A stretch of 64,000 nucleotides of DNA from Spirosoma validum (GCF_014699035.1 NZ_JACXAA010000011.1:223501-287500), one strand, 5' to 3'. Positions 43,935-53,048 are shown, counted from the first letter of the stretch. The notes: a model not told the origin generated them from the sequence alone. Translations and numbers: made by a program.

Positions 43935-45419
43935 CTTAACCCAACGTAAGGTTTGCTGATTTCTGTCCTGAGTCTGCACTTTAATCAGGTAAGCCCCTGA
44001 TGGCTGGTCCTGTCCATTCCAACTCCATTGATTAACCGCCTGTTCAAAACGTTGCTCTTGGATCAGTACACCCGTCAACGAGTACACACTCACTGAACTA
44101 ATCCCCGCCTTGTACTCCAGTAACAAAGGCCCCGCACTAGGGTTAGGCGAGAGGGTCAGCATAGGTAAGGGTTCAGTACTGATACGTACAGCGACGATCG
44201 AAGAATAGACATACGTACCATCCAAATCCACTTGCCGCAGCCGGTAGTACCATAAACCCGCAGCCAATTCAGAGTCAAAGAAATTATATGACTGGTTCTT
44301 ATTAATATTATCCTTAGCCTCCATCCGCCCAATGGCTTCAAAGCTTTTGGCGTTTTGGCTACGCTCGATTACAAAGTGACTAGCTCCTTTCTCCCAGGCG
44401 GTCTCCCAGCTCAGGTGAGCTGTAGTGCCTTCGCTTTGTCCAGTAAATGACACTAAGGACACAGGTAAAGGTGCTGCCACACTGTAGTTATAAGCAATTT
44501 TACCATTAGGTCCGATAGCCACCCATTTGCCAGCACCGTAACTGATACCCGTGGCCTGACTATATCCATTAATATCGTTTATGCTTTGGGGCTGTGATAC
44601 TGATCCCCAATTTGTTCCATTGCTTGATCCATAAAAACCATTAGGCCCAATAGCAATCCACAGCCCATCTCCATAATTTACATCGTAAAATTCAGGAGAG
44701 TACCGAAAATATGCATATGTCCAGTTAACTCCATCTGAAGAACTCAATATAATACCTCGAGATCCCACAGCAACCCATTGACCATTGCCGTAACTAACTT
44801 CATATACTCTTTCCCGAGATCCTATATTCTTTACCTCTTGCCAATTAATACCATTCGTTGAAGTCTTAATCGATGAACCACCAACACCTACGTACTGGTT
44901 CGGACCATAACTAACACCATAAAATAAATGCCCTACAGGATGTCGAGTCCAGTTAATACCGTCAGGAGAAGTTACCGTTGCACTTCCAAACTCGACGGCC
45001 AGCCACTGTCCATCTCCGTACGTAATTCCAGTCAGTTCGGTTGTCGTATTTGACTGCTGGGCCGCCCAGGTTATCCCATCAGTGGAAGAAAGAATCGTAC
45101 CCTCCTGACCGACCACGATCCACTGGCTACCATTGTAGGCAGCATTGGAAAGTCCTTTTGTTGTATTTGACATACGAGGTGTCCAGTCGATCCCATCTGC
45201 CGAAGTCACGATTATGCCATTCACACCAACGGCAACCCATTGCCCTCCGCCATAGCTGACATCTATCAGCGTGTTTGTGGTGTTGGAGATGGCAGTTTGC
45301 CATTGTGCGTGAAGAGACGTATGCGTACTTATATAAAGTAGAACTATAAACAAGCCATTTTTACACCAATGAGTACAAACAGCAACTGAAGATATAGTAG
45401 TAAACAGTGGTGATAGCAT
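43929..45419 (-). CDS. T9SS cargo protein with repeated GxWVAVGxxG(T/I)I blades, copy 1
   Basis: 496 aa. N-terminal hydrophobic signal (NGLFIVLLYISTHTSLHAQ). Residues about 40-320 hold seven or so repeats of the pattern GQWVAVGxxGxIxxSxDGxxW, a beta-propeller like those of BNR/photosystem-stability proteins. A linker (PLPVSLVSFTGQSEG) leads to a fibronectin-like domain and the C-terminal type IX sorting domain (PMLTLSPNPSAGPLLLEYK to LRWVKQ). It is expected at the cell surface or outside. The 3' 330 bp are almost identical to those of the next gene. Confidence 0.9.
   Translation of the reverse strand: MLSPLFTTISSVAVCTHWCKNGLFIVLLYISTHTSLHAQWQTAISNTTNTLIDVSYGGGQWVAVGVNGIIVTSADGIDWTPRMSNTTKGLSNAAYNGSQWIVVGQEGTILSSTDGITWAAQQSNTTTELTGITYGDGQWLAVEFGSATVTSPDGINWTRHPVGHLFYGVSYGPNQYVGVGGSSIKTSTNGINWQEVKNIGSRERVYEVSYGNGQWVAVGSRGIILSSSDGVNWTYAYFRYSPEFYDVNYGDGLWIAIGPNGFYGSSNGTNWGSVSQPQSINDINGYSQATGISYGAGKWVAIGPNGKIAYNYSVAAPLPVSLVSFTGQSEGTTAHLSWETAWEKGASHFVIERSQNAKSFEAIGRMEAKDNINKNQSYNFFDSELAAGLWYYRLRQVDLDGTYVYSSIVAVRISTEPLPMLTLSPNPSAGPLLLEYKAGISSVSVYSLTGVLIQEQRFEQAVNQWSWNGQDQPSGAYLIKVQTQDRNQQTLRWVKQ
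44050..44258 (-). repeat. 209-bp exact duplicate of 45674-45882 (T9SS sorting-domain region)
   Basis: The stretch has no difference from 45674-45882. On both sides the copies differ at several positions, and the propeller parts are clearly more diverged. This sharp edge is the usual mark of gene conversion between tandem paralogues. Confidence 0.9.
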
Positions 45420-45552
45420 AGAGATTATGTTTAAAAGTAATAGGAAACACCTATTTGGTTTAGGCAGTCATAATAATAATTTTATATAGTATCATATTTA
45501 CATAAAATACAATTTTTATAATTACTCACTGTATTACCTAACTTTGACATTT

Positions 45553-47064
45553 CTATTGCTTAACCCAACGCAAGGTTTGCTGATTTCTGTCCTGAGTCTG
45601 CACTTTAATCAGGTAAGCCCCTGGTGGCTGACTCTGACCGTTCCAATTCCATTGATTAACCGCCTGTTCAAACCGTTGCTCTTGGATCAGTACACCCGTC
45701 AACGAGTACACACTCACTGAACTAATCCCCGCCTTGTACTCCAGTAACAAAGGCCCCGCACTAGGGTTAGGCGAGAGGGTCAGCATAGGTAAGGGTTCAG
45801 TACTGATACGTACAGCGACGATCGAAGAATAGACATACGTACCATCCAAATCCACTTGCCGCAGCCGGTAGTACCATAAACCAGCGGTTAAAACTGGATC
45901 GAAGAACTTATACGTCTGATTTTTATCTGTATTGCCTTGAGCATTTACCCGACCAACGGGTTCGAAGCTTTTGGCATCCTGACTACGTTCAATCAGAAAA
46001 TGGCTGGCGCCTTTCTCCCAAGCTGTCTCCCAACTTAAGTGGGCAGAGGTGCCTTCGGATTGTCCAGTAAATGATACCAGAGAGACAGGTAAAGGGGCAT
46101 TCACATTTGTAGTATACTGAATTTGCCCCTGTACACCAACAGCTACCCACAACCCTGATCCATAATTTGCTTGATAAAGATACGCTCGTCTATCCGGGTG
46201 ATAACGTAGTGACCAATTAAGTCCATTCGTTGAAGTTTCTATAGTTCCATATAAGCTAAACGATAACCACGATCCAGCGCCATAGCCGATATTTGATGAT
46301 TGCTGAACTCCACTTCCAACTGTCCAGTTGATACCATCGGTTGAAGAAGCAACACCGCCACCTCCTCCATATCCTCCAATCGTCACAAATTTTCCATCAC
46401 CGAAGGTTATATCATACAGCGTTGGATAAAAACAACCGCAAATTCCTGACCCGGCTAAATTAGCGAATTGGGCGGTCCAAGTGATGCCATCCGGAGAGGA
46501 TACAATTTTCTTATTTTCGCCAACTGCAACAAATAATCCGGCACCATAACTGACAGCATAAAGTGCTCGACTAATTTGTTGACTCGGGTTAGCATTTTGT
46601 GCTGTCCAGGTAACTCCGTCGGGAGAAGTCATTGCGCCCCCATCCCCAGTCACCACCCACACCCCTGCTCCATAAACAATATCAGAGTAGTTTTGAGCAA
46701 CAGTAGACGATTGGGGTGTCCAAGTAATGCCATCAGAGGAGGTTAAGATAGTGCGATTAGCACCAACAGCAATCCACTGACCTGCCCCGAAACCAGCAGC
46801 GCTTAAAGATTGAATAGTATTAGAAGTACGAGGAGTCCAGGTAACCCCATCGGGGGATGTTACAATAGTGCCGTTCGCACCGACAGCGACCCATAGTCCA
46901 TTATCGTATACGACATCACTAAGTGTTTGGGTTGTGTTTGAAGTGGCTTGTTGCCATTGAGATTGCGCCTTTGTTGCAAAAGTTGCGCCTAGCCCAAACA
47001 GGGTAATAAGCAGAACACGGCAATATATTAGGATAGCTTGGTCAAAGGTAAATAATGTTTTCAT
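45553..47064 (-). CDS. T9SS cargo protein with repeated blades, copy 2
   Basis: 503 aa. Signal peptide (ILIYCRVLLITLFGLGATFATKAQS), then seven or so GxWVAVGxxGTIVTSPDGxxWT repeats, a glycine-rich GGYGGGGGVAS loop, and the same linker, fibronectin-like part and sorting domain as the neighbour. It lies 133 bp upstream of copy 1 on the same strand; the A/T-rich gap holds no clear signal. The two arose by tandem duplication. The propeller sequences have diverged while the sorting domains have not. Ligand unknown. Confidence 0.9.
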   Translation of the reverse strand: MKTLFTFDQAILIYCRVLLITLFGLGATFATKAQSQWQQATSNTTQTLSDVVYDNGLWVAVGANGTIVTSPDGVTWTPRTSNTIQSLSAAGFGAGQWIAVGANRTILTSSDGITWTPQSSTVAQNYSDIVYGAGVWVVTGDGGAMTSPDGVTWTAQNANPSQQISRALYAVSYGAGLFVAVGENKKIVSSPDGITWTAQFANLAGSGICGCFYPTLYDITFGDGKFVTIGGYGGGGGVASSTDGINWTVGSGVQQSSNIGYGAGSWLSFSLYGTIETSTNGLNWSLRYHPDRRAYLYQANYGSGLWVAVGVQGQIQYTTNVNAPLPVSLVSFTGQSEGTSAHLSWETAWEKGASHFLIERSQDAKSFEPVGRVNAQGNTDKNQTYKFFDPVLTAGLWYYRLRQVDLDGTYVYSSIVAVRISTEPLPMLTLSPNPSAGPLLLEYKAGISSVSVYSLTGVLIQEQRFEQAVNQWNWNGQSQPPGAYLIKVQTQDRNQQTLRWVKQ

Positions 47065-47297
47065 GGGCGATGATGTTGGTGAGGTTTAAATGAAATGTTT
47101 TTGTGAAGATACAGCAATTTAAATGACCCAAAATAAACATATTAATTATACCTCATACAAAGAAACAAAAGAGGCTAATTAATGTGATTATAAGCTTATT
47201 GCTATACTTTATAAAACACAATTTTCAGTATTTTCTACTAACTTTCTAAGCTATCTCAGGGTTATCTTATTAGGCAAAATCAGTAGAATAGAAAGAC
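47065..47297. other. A/T-rich gap upstream of cargo copy 2
   Basis: Low-GC sequence between the cargo gene and the ABC gene terminator. No frame of convincing length and no consensus -7 box in good position is seen. It presumably holds the cargo promoter. Confidence 0.5.
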
Positions 47298-47344
47298 AAA
47301 ACCACAAAGCTAACTGGACACGATCCGGTTTACTTTGTGGTTTT
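47298..47344. terminator. Terminator hairpin after the ABC ATPase gene
   Basis: AAAACCACAAAG (47298-47309) pairs perfectly with 47333-47344 (12 bp), with short T runs on either strand. It ends the lpx-ABC transcript. Confidence 0.8.
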
Positions 47345-47400
47345 TAAATTTTCTTCAGATCAACGTAATGATTTACTATCTGCACATTGGCTGACGTGAA

Positions 47401-48018
47401 TTATTTCCACTGCATTACGTCGAACACGTTCGGACAGAAATTGTATTCTTCGGGTTGGTTAGAACCGATCAGCAGCAATTGATCCGGTGATAGCTGGCGA
47501 ACTTGTTCCTGATACCAGTTCATGCCCTGGCGATCGAGGTTAGAGGTAGGTTCGTCGAGGATGACGATTGGCGATTCGGAGAAGAAGGCCAGACCCAGCT
47601 TAACCCGTTGCTTCATGCCTGACGAAAAATACTTGATCTCTTTGTGCCGGGCATGGGTTAACAGCAAGCGCTCGGTAATGATTTCCAGCGTAAAGTTCGT
47701 TTTGAACGGCTTGAAGGTCTGGTGAAAGGTCAGGAGTTCGTCCAGCGTCAATTCTTCCACTAATTCCAGATAAGGAGCGGCAATACTAACTTGCTGAAAC
47801 CAGTTGTCTGGCTCTATTACCGTATCATTTCGGGAATAAGCAAGTTGACCTTCGGTAGCCGGTAAATTTCCAGCTAATAGTTGTAGAAGAGTTGATTTGC
47901 CACTTCCGTTCGGACCGATAAATGTATAGCTCGTACCAGCAGTAAGGATTAGATTAACGCGTCGAAAAATCCATTCTTTTCGATATTTTTTCCCTATCTG
48001 TTCAGCAACTATTTTCAT
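47401..48018 (-). CDS. ABC transporter ATP-binding protein (no permease adjacent)
   Basis: 205 aa, a short nucleotide-binding domain. Walker A GPNGSGKST, signature FSSGMKQRVKLGLAF, Walker B PIVILDEPTSNLD, and a final Gln/Asn switch region (LLIGSNQPEEYNFC, where the usual H-loop His seems replaced). The ATG at 48018 (MKIVAEQIGKKY) is preferred to 48030. It is the last gene behind lpxD, lpxC-fabZ and lpxA. The missing permease and the altered H-loop make the transported substrate, and even transport itself, uncertain. Confidence 0.88.
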   Translation of the reverse strand: MKIVAEQIGKKYRKEWIFRRVNLILTAGTSYTFIGPNGSGKSTLLQLLAGNLPATEGQLAYSRNDTVIEPDNWFQQVSIAAPYLELVEELTLDELLTFHQTFKPFKTNFTLEIITERLLLTHARHKEIKYFSSGMKQRVKLGLAFFSESPIVILDEPTSNLDRQGMNWYQEQVRQLSPDQLLLIGSNQPEEYNFCPNVFDVMQWK

Positions 48019-48038
48019 AAATGACTCCATATAAAATA

Positions 48039-48081
48039 AATAATGGATAATGATCTTTATTTCAAGCCATTATCCATTATT
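48039..48081. repeat. AATGGATAATG palindrome between lpxA and the ABC gene
   Basis: AATAATGGATAATG (48039-48052) pairs perfectly with 48068-48081 (14 bp, 15-nt loop). It lies 20 bp before the ABC start codon. Confidence 0.9.
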
Positions 48082-48113
48082 CAGGCAAGATCGCCTTTAT
48101 GATACAATACGTA

Positions 48114-48917
48114 TTATTCTTTTTCACCACTAGACGATGGTCCCCGCATAATTCCTCGCTCTGAACTACGAATAAAATTCACGATTTGATCACGCTCGTC
48201 TGATGGGGGAAGCTCTAACTCTATATTCGTTAATGCATCGGCATTGTTCAAGCCACGCATGTAGATGTAGCGATAAATTTCCTGAATCTGATTGATCTTA
48301 TCATTTTCGAAACCGCGCCGACGTAAGCCAATCGAATTGATACCAGTATAAGACAGCGGTTCGCGGGCAGCTTTCGTAAACGGTGGTACGTCTTTGCGCA
48401 CTAATGACCCGCCTGAAATCATGGCATGAGCACCGATACGTGTGAATTGCAACACCGAACTCGATCCGCCAATAATGGCCCAATCGCCCATATGAACGTG
48501 GCCCGCCATCTGAACATTGTTGGTGATAATACACTGATTACCAATGCGACAATCGTGCGCTACGTGCGCGTAAGCCATGATCAGACAATTTGTACCGATC
48601 TCCGTTTTCCAATGTTCTTCGGTTCCCCGGCTAATGGTCGCATATTCCCGAATGGTTGTATTGTCTCCAATGTAGGTTCGGGTATACTCGTTGTTGAACT
48701 TTAGATCCTGGGGTGTCGATGAAATAACAGCTCCTGGATAAATCTTGCAGTTACGCCCGATACGAGCCCCTTCATTTATAACCGCATGCGAGCCAATCCA
48801 CGTTCCTTCGGCAATATCAACGTCTTTATGGATAATGGCAAACGGCTCAATCACCACGTTTTGCGCAATTTTTGCTTCGGGGTGAATATAAGCTAATGGT
48901 TGAATCATTTCTTTCAT
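48114..48917 (-). CDS. lpxA: UDP-N-acetylglucosamine acyltransferase LpxA
   Basis: First step of lipid A synthesis, adding 3-hydroxyacyl to UDP-GlcNAc. 267 aa from ATG 48917 (or 264 from 48908). A left-handed beta-helix of hexapeptide repeats (AYIHPEAKI, IGRNCKIYPGAVI, IGNQCIITNNVQMAGHVHMGD) with the catalytic His in AHVAHDCRIG, then a helical C-terminal domain. A longer frame would reach back into the palindrome and is rejected. Third gene of the lpxD, lpxC-fabZ, lpxA operon. The palindrome before it touches both neighbours. Confidence 0.96.
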   Translation of the reverse strand: MKEMIQPLAYIHPEAKIAQNVVIEPFAIIHKDVDIAEGTWIGSHAVINEGARIGRNCKIYPGAVISSTPQDLKFNNEYTRTYIGDNTTIREYATISRGTEEHWKTEIGTNCLIMAYAHVAHDCRIGNQCIITNNVQMAGHVHMGDWAIIGGSSSVLQFTRIGAHAMISGGSLVRKDVPPFTKAAREPLSYTGINSIGLRRRGFENDKINQIQEIYRYIYMRGLNNADALTNIELELPPSDERDQIVNFIRSSERGIMRGPSSSGEKE

Positions 48918-48921
48918 GATA

Positions 48922-48995
48922 AATGATGAATGACAAATGGTGAATGATAATCGAGCCAGAGGCTGCCGATCATTCATCTTTTATCATTCATCATT
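48922..48995. repeat. AATGATGAATGA-word palindrome filling the lpxC-fabZ/lpxA gap
   Basis: Arms 48922-48948 and 48969-48995 match at 24 of 27 positions. The right arm reaches into the lpxC-fabZ stop codon and the left arm ends 4 bp from the lpxA start at 48917, so the element is the whole gap. Confidence 0.92.
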
Positions 48996-50388
48996 ATTTT
49001 TTCTTTACCAGACTGGCAATCATATCAGCTTCGCACACCAGTTGGTTACTTACGTAGCCCCTGCCCTGCATTTTAACAATACCACGCTTCATGGGCGACG
49101 TAAACTCACATCTGAAGATTACGGTGTCTCCGGGCAAAACGTTGCGCCGAAACCGACAGTTTTCGATACCAACCAGAAATGGCCAGTAATTTTCAGGATC
49201 AGGTACTGTACTCAGCACCAGAATACCACCCGTTTGCGCCATCGCTTCCAGTTGCATGACACCAGGCATCACCGGATTTCCAGGAAAATGCCCGGGAAAG
49301 AACGGCTCGTTCATTGTTACGTTCTTAATACCGACAACGCTGTTTTCGTCCAAAGCAATGATCTTATCGATCATCTGAAATGGATAGCGGTGAGGTAACA
49401 ATTGCGAAATCCGGTTAATATCCAGAACGGGTGGCTGCGTCGAATCGTATTGAGGAACCTGATTCGCTGCGTTTTTCTGAATAAGTTTCTTGATTTTTTT
49501 GGCAAACGCTACGTTAGCTGCATGACCGGGCCGGGCCGCCAGAATCTGCGCTTTGATCGGCCGACCAATCAGCGCCAGGTCACCCACTACGTCGAGTAGT
49601 TTGTGACGCGCCATTTCATTCGAGTGATGTAGCTTGATGTTGTTCAGAATACCTTCTTCTTTGTTCACACTCACTTTGGGTTTGTGAAGCAAATCAGCTA
49701 AGTAGTCTAGTTCACCATCTTTCACGTCGCGATCGACAATAACGATGGCATTGGTCAGATCGCCCCCTTTGATGAGATTCTGTTTATAGAGCGTTTCTAG
49801 TTCGTGCAGAAACACGAACGTACGACTGCTGGCAATCTGGTCTGGGAACTGGCTGATGTCGTTTAGCGAAGCGTGCTGGCTGCTGATCACCCGTGAGTTA
49901 TAATCGACCATTACGGTAAGCCGGTAATCGTTCAGGGGCAGAGCCGCCATTTCGATGTCTTTTTCAGCATTACGATAATGAACGTATTCACTAACCTCAA
50001 AGTAGTTGCGAGTAGCGTTTTGCTCCTCAATACCGGCATCGCGCAGGGCGTCGATAAATTGAATGGAAGAACCGTCCATAATTGGTGGCTCCGGACCATC
50101 TAGCTGAATCAGTATATTGTCTAACTGCAAACCAACTAGCGCGGCCAGTGTATGTTCGACGGTGTGAATTCGTGCACCACTCTGCTCGATCGTTGTGCCT
50201 CGTGAGAGATCCACAACGTTATCCACATCGGCATCTACGATCGGTTGACCCGGCAGATCGACGCGCTGGAATTTATAGCCATGATTGGTCGGAGCAGGCA
50301 GAAAGGTCATCGTTGCCGATACGCCTGTGTGCAAACCCACTCCCGATACCGAAACGGCCTTCTGAATCGTCTGTTGTTTCGTATTCAT
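48994..50388 (-). CDS. lpxC/fabZ: Fused LpxC deacetylase / FabZ dehydratase
   Basis: 464 aa. The N-terminal part (about 1-300) is LpxC, the zinc deacetylase that commits to lipid A: SVSGVGLHTG, VEHTLAALVGL (zinc His) and HKLLDVVGDLALIG (zinc His and Asp). The C-terminal part (about 320-464) is FabZ, the 3-hydroxyacyl-ACP dehydratase: LLPHRYPFQMID with the catalytic His, and FPGHFPGNPVMPGVMQLEAMAQ with the Glu. The fusion is normal in Bacteroidota. It joins two enzymes that compete for hydroxyacyl-ACP. It lies between lpxD and lpxA. Confidence 0.97.
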   Translation of the reverse strand: MNTKQQTIQKAVSVSGVGLHTGVSATMTFLPAPTNHGYKFQRVDLPGQPIVDADVDNVVDLSRGTTIEQSGARIHTVEHTLAALVGLQLDNILIQLDGPEPPIMDGSSIQFIDALRDAGIEEQNATRNYFEVSEYVHYRNAEKDIEMAALPLNDYRLTVMVDYNSRVISSQHASLNDISQFPDQIASSRTFVFLHELETLYKQNLIKGGDLTNAIVIVDRDVKDGELDYLADLLHKPKVSVNKEEGILNNIKLHHSNEMARHKLLDVVGDLALIGRPIKAQILAARPGHAANVAFAKKIKKLIQKNAANQVPQYDSTQPPVLDINRISQLLPHRYPFQMIDKIIALDENSVVGIKNVTMNEPFFPGHFPGNPVMPGVMQLEAMAQTGGILVLSTVPDPENYWPFLVGIENCRFRRNVLPGDTVIFRCEFTSPMKRGIVKMQGRGYVSNQLVCEADMIASLVKKK

Positions 50389-50409
50389 TATTCGTCAGTG
50401 GATAGCCAT

Positions 50410-50449
50410 CAGTCAATTTCCATACTAACATCGACCAATGTGTTGACTG
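50410..50449. repeat. Weak AGTC-word palindrome upstream of lpxC-fabZ
   Basis: CAGTCAA (50410-50416) pairs with TTGACTG (50443-50449); flanking words CGTCAGTGGATAG and GTCAAC resemble the other AGTC-word gaps. It lies 22 bp before the start codon. Confidence 0.45.
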
Positions 50450-50459
50450 TCAACTTTTT

Positions 50460-51494
50460 TTACGACTGTTTTTCGTTTTTCTTTTCCAACTTCGTTACCC
50501 GATTCTCCAGATCTGGCAGTTTCCGGAAAATGGCTAAAGAGCGCATACTTTCTTTCAAACCGAAAGCGGGTGAACTATTGATGGCTGTACCTTCCTGATC
50601 GACATTCTTCCCAACACCCGACTGTGCCCCTACTTTGGTGCCGTTGGCGATGGTAAGATGCCCCGCGAACCCAACCTGACCAGCAATGACACAATTGTCC
50701 CCAATTTTGGTTGATCCCGATATACCCGTCTGACCCGCTATGACCGTGTTTTTGCCAATTTCGACGTTGTGACCAATCTGAATAAGATTATCCAGCTTGG
50801 CTCCTTTCCGAATAATGGTCGACCCCATGGTGGCGCAGTCGATCGTTGTATTGGACCCTACGTTAACAAAATCTTCCAGGATAACATTGCCGAGTTGCGG
50901 AATCGTTTTATACGTACCGTCGGACTGTGGAGCAAATCCAAATCCTTCGCTGCCAATCACGGCATTAGGATGAATTACACAGTACTGCCCAATAATACAA
51001 TTATCGAGAATGCGGGCACCGGGATGCACAATAGTATTGTCGCCGATACGAACGTTATTGCCTATGTATGCTTGTGGGTATATCTTGACATTCTTACCAA
51101 CCTGGCAATTTTTTCCGATATAGGAAAACGCTCCCCTGTAGCTTTGTTCGCCAACCTCAGTACCGTCGCCCATGTACGAAGGTTGTTCAACACCGACCCG
51201 CGAAAAGATCAGTTGCTTGTGGTATTCTTCCAGCAGGCGCGTAAAAGCCAAGTAGGAATTTTCTACAAAAATTAAAGCAGAAACGACCGGCTTCTTGGGC
51301 TCAAAAGACCGATCGACGATCACCGCAGATGCCTGCGTCGTGTACAGATGGGGTTCGTATTTAAGGTTTGACAGAAACGAAATATCACCTGGCTTTCCTT
51401 CTTCAATTTTGGCTAATCCGGTGATTGCCAGTGCATCATTTCCGGCGACTTCGCCTTCCAGCAGTGTAGCTATCTGCTTGACTGTAAACTTCAT
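50460..51494 (-). CDS. lpxD: UDP-3-O-acylglucosamine N-acyltransferase LpxD
   Basis: 344 aa from ATG 51494 (MKFTVKQIATLLEGEV), the usual LpxD start; nine more codons upstream are not needed. An N-terminal uridine-binding domain (about 1-100) is followed by hexapeptide-repeat helix turns (IGKNCQVGKNVKIYPQAYIGNNVRIGD and more), the catalytic His in LIQIGHNVEIGK and a C-terminal helix. It adds the second hydroxyacyl chain in lipid A synthesis. First lpx gene of the operon, downstream of the HD protein gene on the same strand. Confidence 0.96.
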   Translation of the reverse strand: MKFTVKQIATLLEGEVAGNDALAITGLAKIEEGKPGDISFLSNLKYEPHLYTTQASAVIVDRSFEPKKPVVSALIFVENSYLAFTRLLEEYHKQLIFSRVGVEQPSYMGDGTEVGEQSYRGAFSYIGKNCQVGKNVKIYPQAYIGNNVRIGDNTIVHPGARILDNCIIGQYCVIHPNAVIGSEGFGFAPQSDGTYKTIPQLGNVILEDFVNVGSNTTIDCATMGSTIIRKGAKLDNLIQIGHNVEIGKNTVIAGQTGISGSTKIGDNCVIAGQVGFAGHLTIANGTKVGAQSGVGKNVDQEGTAINSSPAFGLKESMRSLAIFRKLPDLENRVTKLEKKNEKQS

Positions 51495-51659
51495 ATACGT
51501 ATGACGGCCGTCGCAAAACAATCGCTATTATCGAGCGATCAGGCCGCTAAGGTAATTAACAAATTGCACTTTTCGGATAAAACACCCTGAAATAGTTTCC
51601 GGAACCAGCCTATTGATCATTCGACCGGCTCGATTCGTTAGCCATCGATTGAACAGGAC

Positions 51660-52919
51660 TTACAGCCTGACCAACTGACGAAGGGATATACCCTTGGCCC
51701 AACAGACGTAATAACGACGCACAATATTGGTCAGCACCTGAATATTTGACAGATCCGACGCGTCAGCAATATCAATCACATCTCCTGATTTGAGCTTGAT
51801 CGCGATCCGGTCGCCGGAGGGTAAATAGGCCGCGTTGGTTGCCTGCCCTTCGACTAAGAAATACGATAGAACATCGTCTGACAGACCAGTCTGACGCAAT
51901 TGATTTTCGAGTTCCTGCAGCAACTCGCCCGCAAACGGCTCTGTGGATAGCATAATCTTAAATAACTTCCGATCGAGCAGCATTTGACAGAGCGTTGAAA
52001 GCACCGGATCAGGATGGATGGCCCATTGCTTAATACACGACCATACATCGAAATCATCTAGTTTTGTAAACGCATCGAGATACGTTCGATTTGTCCGAAA
52101 ATCAGTCAGCGTAATACTTTCGCGAAGAAAAAGTTTGAACGTTTCCGGCGCATAAACGGGCTCAAAGTCGCCCTGCCGAATCAGAAACCGTGCCCGACGT
52201 AGTATTTGAACGAGCATCGACTCGCAGCAAATCGAGGTTTTGTGCAAATAAACCTGCCAGTACATTAGGCGTCGAGCATTCAGGAAATTCTCGACACTCA
52301 GAATTCCTTTGGCTTCGACTACCAGTTGATCATCGACCAGATCGAGCATTTTGATGATTCGTTCAGCCCCGATCGCACCCTCAGCTACACCGGTATAATA
52401 GCCGTCTCGGTTGAGGTAGTCCATACGGTCCATATCCAACTGACTCGAGATTAGTTGGTGAAAAAATGGGCGCTCATACGTTCCCTCAAACATACGTATT
52501 GCCAACGCTAAGCCACCATTAAACTGCTGGTTCAGCTCGTGCATCAGCATGAGCGAAATGACCTCATGATGCACACTGTCCAGCAAACAGCATTCCAATA
52601 CGTGCGAAAATGGACCATGTCCAATGTCATGAAGGAGAATGGCAATCTGAGCGGCTTCGCATTCGGCGTCGCTAATCCGGTGGCCTTTGCTTTGGAGCGT
52701 TTGCATGGCCTGTCCCATCAGGTGCATAGCCCCGAGTGCATGATGAAAGCGCGTATGTAAGGCTCCTGGATACACATACTCCGACAAACCTAATTGCTTG
52801 ATACGTCGTAGCCGCTGAAAATACGGATGCTCGACCAGATCGAAGAGCAATTCGGTCGGGATCGTAATAAACCCGTAAACAGGGTCGTTTAGGATTTTTT
52901 TCTTGTTGGACGATGCCAT
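51660..52919 (-). CDS. HD-domain phosphohydrolase (SAMHD1/dGTPase-like)
   Basis: 419 aa from ATG 52919. The N-terminal third has the HD superfamily metal motif: RFHHALGAMHLMG (H), LLHDIGHGPFSHVLE (HD) and later SSQLDMDRMDYLNRD (D). The start of DPVYGFITIP...YFQRLRRIKQLGLSEYVYPGALHTRF is typical of the dNTP triphosphohydrolase-related family. It may hydrolyse dNTPs or nucleotides. The alternative start at 53036 would run through the promoter and is rejected. The -7 box is only 5 bp from the ATG. It lies upstream of the lpx operon and divergent from a tRNA. Confidence 0.92.
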   Translation of the reverse strand: MASSNKKKILNDPVYGFITIPTELLFDLVEHPYFQRLRRIKQLGLSEYVYPGALHTRFHHALGAMHLMGQAMQTLQSKGHRISDAECEAAQIAILLHDIGHGPFSHVLECCLLDSVHHEVISLMLMHELNQQFNGGLALAIRMFEGTYERPFFHQLISSQLDMDRMDYLNRDGYYTGVAEGAIGAERIIKMLDLVDDQLVVEAKGILSVENFLNARRLMYWQVYLHKTSICCESMLVQILRRARFLIRQGDFEPVYAPETFKLFLRESITLTDFRTNRTYLDAFTKLDDFDVWSCIKQWAIHPDPVLSTLCQMLLDRKLFKIMLSTEPFAGELLQELENQLRQTGLSDDVLSYFLVEGQATNAAYLPSGDRIAIKLKSGDVIDIADASDLSNIQVLTNIVRRYYVCWAKGISLRQLVRL

Positions 52920-52923
52920 TGAA

Positions 52924-52931
52924 CAAAGATA
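52924..52931 (-). promoter_or_regulatory. -7 promoter box directly before the HD gene
   Basis: The minus strand reads TATCTTTG (TAnnTTTG), ending 4 bp before the ATG at 52919. If used, transcription would start at or next to the start codon (leaderless mRNA). Confidence 0.5.
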
Positions 52932-53009
52932 GTCAGGCAATACTACGTGATGAACAGGGATTATGTTTGTAAAATCGAATCCTACGTGCGCATGTGTCCA
53001 AAAAATTTG

Positions 53010-53017
53010 TAATTTTG
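53010..53017 (+). promoter_or_regulatory. -7 promoter box for the CAT-anticodon tRNA
   Basis: TAATTTTG (TAnnTTTG) lies 31 bp before the tRNA 5' end. Confidence 0.65.
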
Positions 53018-53048
53018 CGTCGTTGAATCTGAGCAATCAATCAACGAT

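Noticed and set aside
26782..48995. CRISPR array made of the repeated words
   Set aside because: The words are inverted within single gaps and lack regular direct repeats with unique spacers; there are no cas genes.
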